From Candidatus Omnitrophota bacterium (lineage in GTDB: Bacteria > Omnitrophota > Gorgyraeia > JABMQH01), in assembly GCA_028715645.1 (NCBI GenBank), contig JAQURK010000001.1, forward strand, positions 81,806 to 125,466: a DNA stretch of 43,661 nt. The letters are read 5' to 3'. Numbering within the stretch: position 1 is the first letter of the stretch; each line of letters opens with the position of its first letter. Made by a program: the position numbers and the translations under genes. This document shows, piece after piece, positions 15,523 to 24,632 of this stretch. A model generated the notes under the pieces. That model was given only the letters and a program-made list of their open reading frames with translations. It had not been told where the DNA came from and ran no database searches.

Positions 15523-17394
15523 TTAAATATATCCTTTTATGAAATAATAAATTATCCCTAGGCATTCATGAATAATTCCCTTTATCTGTCCTAAATTAAC
15601 TCGCTGCCATACTTTTTTACCGTCCACCTCTAATTCATGTGAATAAAACCGGCTTTTAGGCACAGGCGTATAAATAACCTTTAACCCTGGTGCCGCCTTA
15701 TTCATTACCAGTGAAACCCGTTTCATATGATAGGGCGAGCTAACTAACAATATCTTTTTCCAGCCGTTGCTTCTTAAGATTGCCTCTGTGAATTTAACAT
15801 TTTCATAGGTATTCTTTGCCTTATCCTCTAAAATAATCGCGTTTTCGGGAACATTTAATTCTACGGCCAAGGCCTTCATTACAAGCGGTTCTTTAAAAAC
15901 GTACGTGTATCCAGAAGAAAAAATTATATGGCTTGCGTATCCTTTTGCATATAGGTCAACCGCGGCCTCTACCCTTTCTTCATATCCCTGGGCCGCTTGC
16001 CCGGATTCGCCTACCCCACCGGCAAAAACAACTATCGCGTCCGCTTTCTGCGGCGCCTGTGAAATCTTCAAGGGCTCAGAAAAAAACCAAAATAAAGGGG
16101 TATAAAATATTACAAGGTAAGCGCTCAAAAATATAACGGCGGTGTTTAAAATTTTCTTATGCGCCGTCTTGTAGAATTCTCTAAAACGTGTTTCCCAGTC
16201 TAACGGCACGCCCGAATTTTTATCAAGTGCGCCCTCTATCAAGCCACTCATCTCTTCGATTTTTTTGTGCCAATTATTTTTTTTCGCGGAAGATATGCGC
16301 ATATCGGCCGTTGTTTTATCGGTATTATTAATAGCTCTGGAAATGCAGGCCGCAAATTCTTCATGCGTCTTTCCCACTAGAACAATATTTTCGTTTTCTG
16401 CATTAAAGTTTACTATCTCCGGTAATTGCGTGGAAACAACGGGCTTACCCAGGGCATGGTATTCGTTTAATTTATTTGGGTATACCGTATCCGTATATGC
16501 ACTTTTATCATAGGGAATAACGCCGACATTAAATTCGTTGATATATGACGGCAGTTCTGAAAAATCTTTCTTCCCGAGAAGGAAAATGTTCTTTAAGCTG
16601 TTTATCTCACGGACCTCGGTCTGTGCGGGACCTATCAAAACCACCGACCATTCGGGATGAGTTTCCGCAATAAATTTTAACAGCTTAAAATCCATATGTT
16701 TGTGTATGCCGCCTACATATCCGATGATTGGTCTTTTTATGCCCTTTAAATCAAACGGAATTTCCCTTAAACTTTTCTGCTGAAAATTCTCAAACTCCTC
16801 AATTTTTACGCCGCAGGGGAATATATAAACATTATTATTCATGAGCCTGCATTTTTTCCCAAGGGCCGTACCCTGTGCAAAAACCAAGTCGCTTTTTTTT
16901 ATTAACTTCTCTTCCGTCCTCTTTATGCCTTTAGGATTGCTGGCCAATTTACTAAAATCTGCCATACAATAGTAGATTATCAATTTCGTTTCTATAGCGT
17001 CTATAATATCCAGCGTTACCCTTGTGGGCAAAAATGCCCATACGATAGGGTCATGAAACTCCACTACCTTGGTCCAATTTCTTATGGGTTTGATAAGCAT
17101 GCGCCTATTAATCCAGGAAGCGGGCCTGGAATAGGGAAAGGGCAAAATTACCGGCGAATAAACATATAGATTTTCCACCACTTCCCTAAACCCCTTAGTG
17201 CTTTTAAACCAGTTTGCCAGCCGGTGCCTTAATCTTCCCAGATCATTAAAATTAGGTGTTCTTACCCCCGTATTCTCAATAAACAAGACCCTGTTACCAT
17301 TCCTTGCCAAGGTAGACATTATCTCCTGGTGGCCCTGCCACACAAAGTCCCAATCAATAGTTGATATGCAAATGATATTTTGATTTTTTAACAT
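15523..17394 (-). CDS. Glycosyltransferase fused to a membrane-anchored DUF218 (YdcF/ElyC-like) domain
   Basis: A 623-residue fusion. Residues 1-390 are a GT-B glycosyltransferase: YYCMADFSKL (141-150), SDLVFAQGTAL, GYVGGIHKHMDF (225-236), and a donor-site region TVYPNKLNEYHALGKPVVST (303-322). One membrane helix lies at about 416-437. Residues 450-615 form a DUF218 domain: VVFAGG (455-460), EERVEAAVDLY (472-482), SGY, EDKAKNTYENV (523-533) and VSSPYHMKR (551-559). DUF218 proteins such as SanA, ElyC and YdcF sit in or near the membrane and are linked to envelope and polyprenyl-carrier functions. The arrangement places the transferase in the cytosol and the DUF218 domain probably in the periplasm. 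The start ATG has AGGG 5 bases upstream. I do not know this fusion from described systems. Confidence 0.88.
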   Translation of the reverse strand: MLKNQNIICISTIDWDFVWQGHQEIMSTLARNGNRVLFIENTGVRTPNFNDLGRLRHRLANWFKSTKGFREVVENLYVYSPVILPFPYSRPASWINRRMLIKPIRNWTKVVEFHDPIVWAFLPTRVTLDIIDAIETKLIIYYCMADFSKLASNPKGIKRTEEKLIKKSDLVFAQGTALGKKCRLMNNNVYIFPCGVKIEEFENFQQKSLREIPFDLKGIKRPIIGYVGGIHKHMDFKLLKFIAETHPEWSVVLIGPAQTEVREINSLKNIFLLGKKDFSELPSYINEFNVGVIPYDKSAYTDTVYPNKLNEYHALGKPVVSTQLPEIVNFNAENENIVLVGKTHEEFAACISRAINNTDKTTADMRISSAKKNNWHKKIEEMSGLIEGALDKNSGVPLDWETRFREFYKTAHKKILNTAVIFLSAYLVIFYTPLFWFFSEPLKISQAPQKADAIVVFAGGVGESGQAAQGYEERVEAAVDLYAKGYASHIIFSSGYTYVFKEPLVMKALAVELNVPENAIILEDKAKNTYENVKFTEAILRSNGWKKILLVSSPYHMKRVSLVMNKAAPGLKVIYTPVPKSRFYSHELEVDGKKVWQRVNLGQIKGIIHECLGIIYYFIKGYI

Positions 17395-17404
17395 ATAACC
17401 CTGC

Positions 17405-18775
17405 TTATTTCGCTAATTCCATTTTTTCATCATGCAATATTGGTAAGAAGCCAAGGGCTAACATAAACCAAAAATGTCGCATATATAATATATCGGTTAT
17501 TACGCCATTAAGAAGAAACCCAATAAGCCCCGCTAGAATACACCCAGATAATATCTTCTGAAAATCGCTATGGTATTTCGCTTTTTTAAATTTTGCAACA
17601 AGCAAAACTAAAAAACTTGAAAAAAAATAACACAAGGCCATACCACCAAGTAACCCTGTCTCAGCAATCGCACCTAAATAAACGGAGTGAGCGTCAAAAT
17701 TTAAAGTTTTATTTTCTATCTTTTCTATATATGTGGGATATGCCTCGAACCCAAAAGAAGACCTCACCCATTGCCAATCCACGTACTCCTTAAAATGCTT
17801 ATTATAAGTTCCTATGCCAACGCCTATGACCGGATGCTTCTTGAACATACCAATGGGTGCAACCTGCTGGAGATGGTGGAGGCTATAAGCATAATTTAGT
17901 CTTAAATTAACAGTCTTTGCGCCTTCGTCCTTTGCAACGCGAATTGGAAATATTACCCAGATGCTTGTTGCGATCGTGGTTATAAAGAAAAATATAAAAC
18001 CCAAAAACGATAAATATTTAAGAAGGCTGGGAACTTTGCCCTTCCCAAACCAGCATAAGATTATAAAAAGGCTTAATATAAGACCTGTAAATCTGCGAGA
18101 GCCGGTAAAAAAAGCGGCTGTTAATATTATAAAAATTGATAAAAAAATTAAAAATTTGATTTTGTGATTCTTTTGCAATAACAAAAGGATTGTTCCCAAA
18201 ACCAAGGCGACATGTAAATAGGTCAACAACATATTGGGCGATTCAAAAAACAATCTTATTCTTGGAAAATGATGCGCCATTGCTTCAATATCGCCAAATA
18301 ATAAAAATGGGTTATTCGGCATTTTATTATTAAGCGTTGCCATGCAAAAATAATACAATCCTACGAAAGAAACAACGGCGGCCACCGCCAAATATATTGT
18401 CAGCAAACGGCGCAGTTTTTCTAAACTTGATGCTATATTTATTATCAGCAGAAAAAAGACCATCAAATAAACAAGGCCCGCCGTTTCAGAGATACTGCGT
18501 AAGAAACTGCAGCTATTAATAAATGATATTAAAAATGCACCTAGCAATATAAGAAACGGCAGTTCCAGAAAACTCCTTTGAAATTTCGTCCTTTTACTTG
18601 CATACCTTATCAACCATGTAATAAATAAACCGGCGATAATAAAGTCGCAATACCCAATCCGTTTTCCGCCAAAAGTAAAATAGGCAAACTCGCTAAAAGG
18701 CAGCAACGCTATAAACAACCATAAAATTACTTCTTCTAAATCCAATTTTTTGTACAGGTCTATAAACGGATTCAT
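17405..18775 (-). CDS. O-antigen ligase/Wzy-like polymerase
   Basis: A 456-residue polytopic protein with about eleven membrane helices. The Wzy_C region is clear: TGSRRFTGLILS near residue 230 and, after a long periplasmic loop containing HPVIGVGIGTYN, the motif DAHSVYLGAIAETGLLGG near 360-380. Proteins of this family either polymerise lipid-linked repeat units in the periplasm or ligate glycan to lipid A or protein. Sequence alone does not separate polymerase from ligase. It is the only such gene in the window. Ten bases separate it from each neighbour, and the ribosome site is weak. Confidence 0.9.
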   Translation of the reverse strand: MNPFIDLYKKLDLEEVILWLFIALLPFSEFAYFTFGGKRIGYCDFIIAGLFITWLIRYASKRTKFQRSFLELPFLILLGAFLISFINSCSFLRSISETAGLVYLMVFFLLIINIASSLEKLRRLLTIYLAVAAVVSFVGLYYFCMATLNNKMPNNPFLLFGDIEAMAHHFPRIRLFFESPNMLLTYLHVALVLGTILLLLQKNHKIKFLIFLSIFIILTAAFFTGSRRFTGLILSLFIILCWFGKGKVPSLLKYLSFLGFIFFFITTIATSIWVIFPIRVAKDEGAKTVNLRLNYAYSLHHLQQVAPIGMFKKHPVIGVGIGTYNKHFKEYVDWQWVRSSFGFEAYPTYIEKIENKTLNFDAHSVYLGAIAETGLLGGMALCYFFSSFLVLLVAKFKKAKYHSDFQKILSGCILAGLIGFLLNGVITDILYMRHFWFMLALGFLPILHDEKMELAK

Positions 18776-18785
18776 CCTTGCTTTT

Positions 18786-20987
18786 TTATTCCTTTCCCCT
18801 ATTCAGGCGTCGCAGTGACAATTTTAAGACCAGGTATATACCCTCAAGAAAAATGTCCAGGGACATTTTTGAATTACCATGAATGCGCTCAGTAAACAAA
18901 ATGGGTATTTCTTTTATAGTGCCACCGAACCTATTAACATGGTAAGAAACCTCTATTTGAAAGGCATATCCTCTAGAACCTATTGTATTGAAATCTACCC
19001 TTTTTAATATCTCCCTTCTAAAACATTTAAATCCCGTTGTCGCATCGCTTAATCTGAGGCCCATAAGAATGTTAACAACCCATTTGGTCGATTTAGATAT
19101 AACATTACGCCATAAACTCCTGTTTTTAATACTGACCCCTTTTAAAAAACGTGAACCTGTCACTAGATCATGGCGCTTGGCATAATGTAAAAATAGCGGT
19201 ATATATTGCGGATTGTGGGAAAAATCCGAATCCATTTCAAAGATAAAATCGGAATCCAGATTCGAGAGAACAAACTTGAATCCATCTATGTATGCCAACC
19301 CCAGCCCTCTTTTTCCTGTTCTATGAATAGCATGCAGTCGGGAATTCGTTTTTGCCAATTCCTCTACAATTACGCCCGTGCCGTCCGGGGAGCCATCATC
19401 AACCACTACCATATGCGCATTGGGTAAGTTTTCTGATATCTCAAAAAGCATTTCCTTTATATTGTCTTTTTCATTATACGTAGGGATAACTATCGCGATC
19501 TTGGCCTCCCTTGCTTCCAATAGGTACTTGGCGCTTTCGATCAAAGACTTCTCGGCCTCATAGGTATCGGCAACTATTTCTGTCTTCTGTAGAAGCATCT
19601 TCCAGGTTACCCTGATATACCTTTTTATTTCATTAAACGACTTCAGATGAACCAATCTATTCCATACTATTATTGGCCGGAAATAAAACTTAAGATAAAA
19701 CTCCTTTGTAAGAAATGCCTCTTCTGACTCCGAAAGAATACTCCAGGGAGTAGGAAGGCGATCATCAATCTGCTCACCTGCAACATGACTTCTCCAATAG
19801 TCTTTGCCCGTCTTTTCTATTATGAGCTTATCGAAATCCGTTCCGGGTTTTGCTATGGCCCGGCAGACCTGGATAAAGTCCAGCTTTAATTTTTTGGCAA
19901 ATTCCATCGTCTCCCTTACGGTTTCTTTTGTATCGCCAGGGTTTCCTACCATAAAAAAGCCCATTGTCCTTATCCCATAATGCCTTGTCCACGTGATCGC
20001 GTCTTTTATCTGCTTAAGGTCGACATCCTTTTTTATTGAACTCAATATCTTGTGGCTTACAGATTCAATTCCATAATATATCTGCCTGCAGCCTGCCTTT
20101 GCGGCCTGGTTTAATATCTCCCTGTCAACCACATCAACTCTTGTGCGGCACGACCATTCTATTTTTATACGCCTCTTGTAAATTTCATTAAAGATCTCCA
20201 TAAGGCGTGGTTTGTTCAAAAAGAAAACCGCGTCAAAAAAATCGATTTCCCTAACCCCAAATTCTCTATAGCAGATTTCTATTTCGTCGACTACATTTTT
20301 AGGCGTCCTGAAGCGGTATTTCGTATGCGGGTGTATCGCGCAAAATGAGCAACGAAAAGGGCATCCGGTACTAGTAACCATAATGGTAAAATTTTTACGC
20401 TGCGAAATAAATGAATAATATCTATCATTCGGTAAAAGATGTCTTGATGGAAAAGGATATGAATCAAAATCCGCATACTTTTCCGAAATAGGATTTGCAA
20501 TAATAGCGCCTTCCTTGTTTCTATATATGAGACCCGGGATTTGTCGAAAATCATCTCCGTTTTCAAGCGCAGATAAAAATCTTGGCAAAGATTCTATTGC
20601 CTCCCCTGCCAACCCGTAATCAATTTCCGAATGCAACAAAGTTTCCTTCGGATATAGCAATAGGTTAATACCGCCGGCAATAACCGGGACATTAAGGCCC
20701 TGTTTTAGATATCGTACATATTCCAAGGCATCGTGAAAATGATATGTCTCCGCCCTAAACCCTAAGAGGTCAGGTCTAAACAGAGCGATATTCTTTAAGG
20801 CCTCTTCCTTTGAAAGTTCTAGTGCCTTGCTATCCAGTAACATCACCTTATGCCCATGCCTTTCAAGGATTGCAGCCACATATGCCAATATAATTGGCGG
20901 CGCAACGCAAAATTCCTCATCCACTATGTTTAGATTTTCTGAAAACCTTTTGGGTTTATACGAGGAGTGTATTAATGCTATTCTCAT
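18786..20987 (-). CDS. B12-binding-type radical SAM protein fused to a GT2 polyprenyl-phosphate glycosyltransferase
   Basis: A 733-residue fusion. Residues 1-190 resemble the B12-binding domain of class B radical SAM proteins, although the cobalamin-ligating DxHxxG motif is not evident. The [4Fe-4S] motif is C209-x3-C213-x2-C216, and the barrel continues to about 400 with YYGIES and GFFMVGNPGDT. Residues 496-733 are a GT2 domain of the dolichol-phosphate mannose synthase type: AIVIPTYNEKDNI, VVDDGSPDGT (528-537) and the metal motif DSD (586-588). The two activities would combine radical chemistry on an unknown substrate with synthesis of a polyprenyl-phosphate sugar. Such genes are often neighbours in bacteria; having them in one chain is unusual. 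The start ATG lies three bases after the upstream stop. Confidence 0.92.
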   Translation of the reverse strand: MRIALIHSSYKPKRFSENLNIVDEEFCVAPPIILAYVAAILERHGHKVMLLDSKALELSKEEALKNIALFRPDLLGFRAETYHFHDALEYVRYLKQGLNVPVIAGGINLLLYPKETLLHSEIDYGLAGEAIESLPRFLSALENGDDFRQIPGLIYRNKEGAIIANPISEKYADFDSYPFPSRHLLPNDRYYSFISQRKNFTIMVTSTGCPFRCSFCAIHPHTKYRFRTPKNVVDEIEICYREFGVREIDFFDAVFFLNKPRLMEIFNEIYKRRIKIEWSCRTRVDVVDREILNQAAKAGCRQIYYGIESVSHKILSSIKKDVDLKQIKDAITWTRHYGIRTMGFFMVGNPGDTKETVRETMEFAKKLKLDFIQVCRAIAKPGTDFDKLIIEKTGKDYWRSHVAGEQIDDRLPTPWSILSESEEAFLTKEFYLKFYFRPIIVWNRLVHLKSFNEIKRYIRVTWKMLLQKTEIVADTYEAEKSLIESAKYLLEAREAKIAIVIPTYNEKDNIKEMLFEISENLPNAHMVVVDDGSPDGTGVIVEELAKTNSRLHAIHRTGKRGLGLAYIDGFKFVLSNLDSDFIFEMDSDFSHNPQYIPLFLHYAKRHDLVTGSRFLKGVSIKNRSLWRNVISKSTKWVVNILMGLRLSDATTGFKCFRREILKRVDFNTIGSRGYAFQIEVSYHVNRFGGTIKEIPILFTERIHGNSKMSLDIFLEGIYLVLKLSLRRLNRGKE

Positions 20988-20990
20988 ATG

Positions 20991-22028
20991 CTAATTAGAA
21001 ATTAAACTGCGTCTTATCATCTTTGCGTACCTAAAGGACAGTATCCATTTATAACTTTTCGGGAACATATCTAAAAATATTCTTAGCGCCAATTTGCAAT
21101 TAGTCGCTGCCAGTTTGGGTAAATAAAAAAATGTCGCGTAGTCCTTAAGATAGATGCCGCGTCTTGAGGCACCGGCGGCTTTTCTGTTTCGAGCGTCCTT
21201 TATTACCTCCTGACAAAAAAAGTCTAAGAGCCCAAGTACCTTATCCCCGTAGTAGTTATTATCCTGCTTCTTAAACAACAATAGGTTCACTAAGGACATT
21301 TGGCTTTCCAGATTCAAATGCGGCATATATGACTGAATATAATAAAGTAAGATATCTGCTTTTTCCTTTTTCATAAGCTCTTTTTCTCTCCAAGACGATG
21401 ACTCGCTGTGACTTCGATAACTCAATAAAACGCGTTGAATGTTCCTGATCGAACATCTTCTCGCTATCCTCAACCATAATTCATAATCTTCGCAAACAAG
21501 ATATTTTTCATTATACAAACCTATATTGTCTATGATCTCCCTTCTCATTATTGTAGTTGGATGCCCGATGCATGGCCAATTCAGCAGGTTTGAGCACAAC
21601 AGGTGCAGGAAACTTGGGGCTGTGGGATAACGCAAAATCCCCTTGTGTTTATTATCCTTGTCTATAATTTGTGCCCAGCTGCCGGCTACCGCCACTTCCT
21701 GATTCTTTTCCATGAATTGTATCTGCGCGGACAGCCTATCAGGGAGGCAGACGTCATCCCCATCCATACGCACTATATATTTAGCCTTTGACAACCGTAT
21801 TGCCTTATTCATCGATCTTGTCACGCCGTTGCGTTCCTTATTTGTGATAAAGACAACCCGCGGATCCCTATATGATCGTACAACTTCTTCGCTTCTGTCT
21901 ATACTAGCATCATTTATTATTATTATCTCAAAGTCTTCGAATTTTTGAGAGAGAACGCTCTCAAGAGCTTGTCCGACATATTTTTCGCAATTATAAACCG
22001 GCATTACGACGCTTACTAAATGTTCCAT
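20991..22028 (-). CDS. Family GT2 glycosyltransferase
   Basis: A 345-residue GT-A protein. It opens with VSVVMPVYNCEKYVGQAL (5-22), has NDASIDRSEE, and the metal-binding motif MDGDD near residue 93-97. The C-terminal 130 residues are helical and basic, possibly for membrane association. An inverting transfer of an unknown sugar to a growing lipid-linked glycan is expected. The ATG directly follows the stop of the radical SAM gene upstream (TAA then ATG), a sign of coupling. It lies between two radical SAM genes. Confidence 0.93.
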   Translation of the reverse strand: MEHLVSVVMPVYNCEKYVGQALESVLSQKFEDFEIIIINDASIDRSEEVVRSYRDPRVVFITNKERNGVTRSMNKAIRLSKAKYIVRMDGDDVCLPDRLSAQIQFMEKNQEVAVAGSWAQIIDKDNKHKGILRYPTAPSFLHLLCSNLLNWPCIGHPTTIMRREIIDNIGLYNEKYLVCEDYELWLRIARRCSIRNIQRVLLSYRSHSESSSWREKELMKKEKADILLYYIQSYMPHLNLESQMSLVNLLLFKKQDNNYYGDKVLGLLDFFCQEVIKDARNRKAAGASRRGIYLKDYATFFYLPKLAATNCKLALRIFLDMFPKSYKWILSFRYAKMIRRSLISN

Positions 22029-23504
22029 TTAAATGGCGCTTCCCCCATATCCAACAGTTAACTCCTGAATTCGTCTCTGTACGCTACAATAGAATTCTGA
22101 AGGGCGGCATAACGCGGAGCGCAAAGCCCTCCTTAGATCCAGCATCTTTCTTCTTGCCTCGATTTTACGGATAAGTTTTAAAAACATGCCATAATTGATA
22201 TGCCTTGACATATACGTCTCTGAGGAATGATGGAATAACCCACCCCAATCAGGTTTTGAGTTCAGGAATCCACCTTGGGAGGCCATCTCGTATAATTCCG
22301 TGCCTGGATAAGGGGTCGCTATGCTCCAGCATGAATAATCAGGCCTTAACTTCCACATAAGTTTAATTGTGTCGTTTACCTGTTCAATCGTTTCAAATGG
22401 AAAACCAACCATAAAATAGGCCAGGGCAATTAAGCCCGCCTTTCTAATGGCTATGAATGCCCTATCGATATCTTCAAGTGTAATATTTTTTTTGATGCGC
22501 TTTAAAATGTCAGCGCTACCTGATTCTATGCCTATGTTAACCTTAACGCATCCTGCTGATTTAATAATTTTCAAGATTTCATAACTGCATGTATCGGCCC
22601 TTATGTCGCACTCCCATTTAATTTTGAGATTTGCCTTCTTAATCCCCTCGCATATTTCTATTACTCTATGTTCATCAAGAATAAAGGTATCATCATTGAA
22701 ACGAAAATATTTGGTTTTATATCGCTGAGAGGTATATTGAAGTTCAGCAACCACCCTTTCTGGAGACATGTACCTGACTTTTCTGGTCCATAATTTGAAA
22801 CTTGCGCAAAAAATACATTTGTAGGGGCAACCTCGGGAAGAAAAGACCGCACCAAAACTATCGGGAGGATGTTTATCGAAATTATACACAAGATCCCATG
22901 CGGGAAACGGGATATTATCAATATCGGTTATGTGTGGTCTGTCCGGACCGCATGACGTACCAGAGTTTGATTTAGTTACAATACCCTTCACATTGTCTAT
23001 TGAGGCGCCGTTTTCGATAGCCTCTGCCAATTCTAAAAATGCAAGTTCACCTTCCCCTCTCACAGCAGCATCTATAGAGGCCTCCTCAATAATACCCGCA
23101 GACTCTATGGTAGGGTGAGGCCCCCCTGCGACAATAGTCATATTTGAAAACTCTTTTTTTATTTGATTGGCTATTTTTATCGCGATTGAATACTTGGCTG
23201 TGGGAATTGTTATGCCAATTATAGCGGGGGCAAAATTATTTATTATCTGACTTATGTTTTTCCATGTCTTTTTCCAAATCAAACTGTCATCCTTTAAATT
23301 AGAACGGTATAAATCGGCATCGATAATTATCTTTTCATCATAAGAAGATACAGTAGGCATCCCGAATTCGCCATTATATATCAAACAGTTATGTCCACCC
23401 TTTCTTAATACCCCAGCAATAGAAGCCAACCCATAAGACGGTTTATAAGAATTGATATTTTGCAAAACATACCATGGTGCATCAATAAATAAAATATTTG
23501 CCAT
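22029..23504 (-). CDS. B12-binding-domain radical SAM protein
   Basis: A 491-residue protein. Residues 1-200 form the Rossmann-like B12-binding-type domain with KPSYGLASIAGVLRKGGH and VAGGPHPT (125-132). The iron-sulphur motif C226-x3-C230-x2-C233 is followed by FRFNDDTF, NIGIESGS and AYFMVGFPFET. Members of this large class carry out methylations, ring contractions and other radical reactions; the substrate cannot be read from the sequence. In this context a carbon methylation of a sugar or modification of the lipid carrier is possible. It differs clearly from the radical SAM half of the fusion at 18786-20987, so the two are not recent duplicates. Confidence 0.92.
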   Translation of the reverse strand: MANILFIDAPWYVLQNINSYKPSYGLASIAGVLRKGGHNCLIYNGEFGMPTVSSYDEKIIIDADLYRSNLKDDSLIWKKTWKNISQIINNFAPAIIGITIPTAKYSIAIKIANQIKKEFSNMTIVAGGPHPTIESAGIIEEASIDAAVRGEGELAFLELAEAIENGASIDNVKGIVTKSNSGTSCGPDRPHITDIDNIPFPAWDLVYNFDKHPPDSFGAVFSSRGCPYKCIFCASFKLWTRKVRYMSPERVVAELQYTSQRYKTKYFRFNDDTFILDEHRVIEICEGIKKANLKIKWECDIRADTCSYEILKIIKSAGCVKVNIGIESGSADILKRIKKNITLEDIDRAFIAIRKAGLIALAYFMVGFPFETIEQVNDTIKLMWKLRPDYSCWSIATPYPGTELYEMASQGGFLNSKPDWGGLFHHSSETYMSRHINYGMFLKLIRKIEARRKMLDLRRALRSALCRPSEFYCSVQRRIQELTVGYGGSAI

Positions 23505-23524
23505 TTTTATTGTCCGGTTCTACC

Positions 23525-24631
23525 TCACCTTGCGATCACTTTATCAAAAATTTCTTTATGCCCTTGGAGCCATTTTTCCTTGCTAAACCTGTTTACCGCG
23601 TGGCTTCTGACACGGCTAGCCCATTCACCCAAATTTTTCATAATTTCCAGTACTGCCTCCGCAATTTCCTCCGGTTCAGGCGCATGCAGCCTTTTCCAGT
23701 CTTCCGGCACCCGCAGTGCTATGCCGCCATCCCTTTCAAGCAATTCAGGAACCCCTCCGCTCCGTGACCCCACCACCGGAATACCGCATGACATTGCCTC
23801 AATGACTACGGTAGGACACGGGTCTTTATATTTTAAGTGCAGCAAGACATGGGATTCGCGGTATATACCAGGCGCGTTTTTTTGAAAATAGGGACCGGAA
23901 ATCACAACGCTCCCATCAAGCCCCAGAGAATGGATCTTTTTTACAATTTCTTTTTTTGCGCCCGTCCATGCCAATCTGCCCGCGATATTCAACCTGGCCT
24001 TGATTTTCATTCTATGAAGAACGCTGATGGTTTCTATCGCGCGGTGCACCCTGTGAGGATTTATATGAGTACCCGAAATCAGAAGCCTTATAGGCGTCAA
24101 TGGCAACGGATTTACCGTAGGGGTGAAAAAAGAAGTATCAACGCAATTATAAATAAGAGAATACGGCCCGTTAAATTTACCTAAAAATTCATCTGCGCTC
24201 AATCTGCAAAATTCGCTCTGATATATCACCCAGTCTGCTCTATGCATGATATCCCTCATACCATCATTTATCTTTTTATAATCTTTTCCGGCCCACGCTG
24301 AATACGCTACTCCATCTTGGTTCCAAACTATTTTTACCCCCTTTCGCCTGCAGAGTTTAGCCCATTCTCCCGCGCCGCGAGGCATCGAACTGCTAAGTAA
24401 ATAAAGTATATTAAATTGCCTTTTTTGCTCTGCATAAACCTCTGCTAAATGGCGAAGTTTTATGCCCCCACCATAAATTATCCTATCTTGCTGCGGAAGC
24501 ATACCCGCATATGAAAGTCTGACGCCCTCTGCTATTTTCGGCAAATCAAAATTGTGCCTTTTTATCTTTTGACATGCAAAAAAATTGCATAGGCCATTTA
24601 ATCCTAAATGTCGCACTATTTTTTTATGCAT
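23525..24631 (-). CDS. Family GT4 glycosyltransferase
   Basis: A 368-residue GT-B protein. It has YGGGIKLRHLAEVY in the N-terminal domain, ISGTHINPHRVHRAIET at the domain boundary, and the donor-binding motif DPCPTVVIE, in which the first Glu of the usual E-x7-E is Asp. This is followed by CGIPVVGSRSGGVPELL. The frame is open to a TTG at 24655, but the ATG at 24631 is preferred because the upstream stop is only one base away (TAA-G-ATG) and the TTG has no visible ribosome site. A transfer to a lipid-linked intermediate is likely; the sugar is unknown. Confidence 0.9.
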   Translation of the reverse strand: MHKKIVRHLGLNGLCNFFACQKIKRHNFDLPKIAEGVRLSYAGMLPQQDRIIYGGGIKLRHLAEVYAEQKRQFNILYLLSSSMPRGAGEWAKLCRRKGVKIVWNQDGVAYSAWAGKDYKKINDGMRDIMHRADWVIYQSEFCRLSADEFLGKFNGPYSLIYNCVDTSFFTPTVNPLPLTPIRLLISGTHINPHRVHRAIETISVLHRMKIKARLNIAGRLAWTGAKKEIVKKIHSLGLDGSVVISGPYFQKNAPGIYRESHVLLHLKYKDPCPTVVIEAMSCGIPVVGSRSGGVPELLERDGGIALRVPEDWKRLHAPEPEEIAEAVLEIMKNLGEWASRVRSHAVNRFSKEKWLQGHKEIFDKVIAR

Positions 24632-24632
24632 C

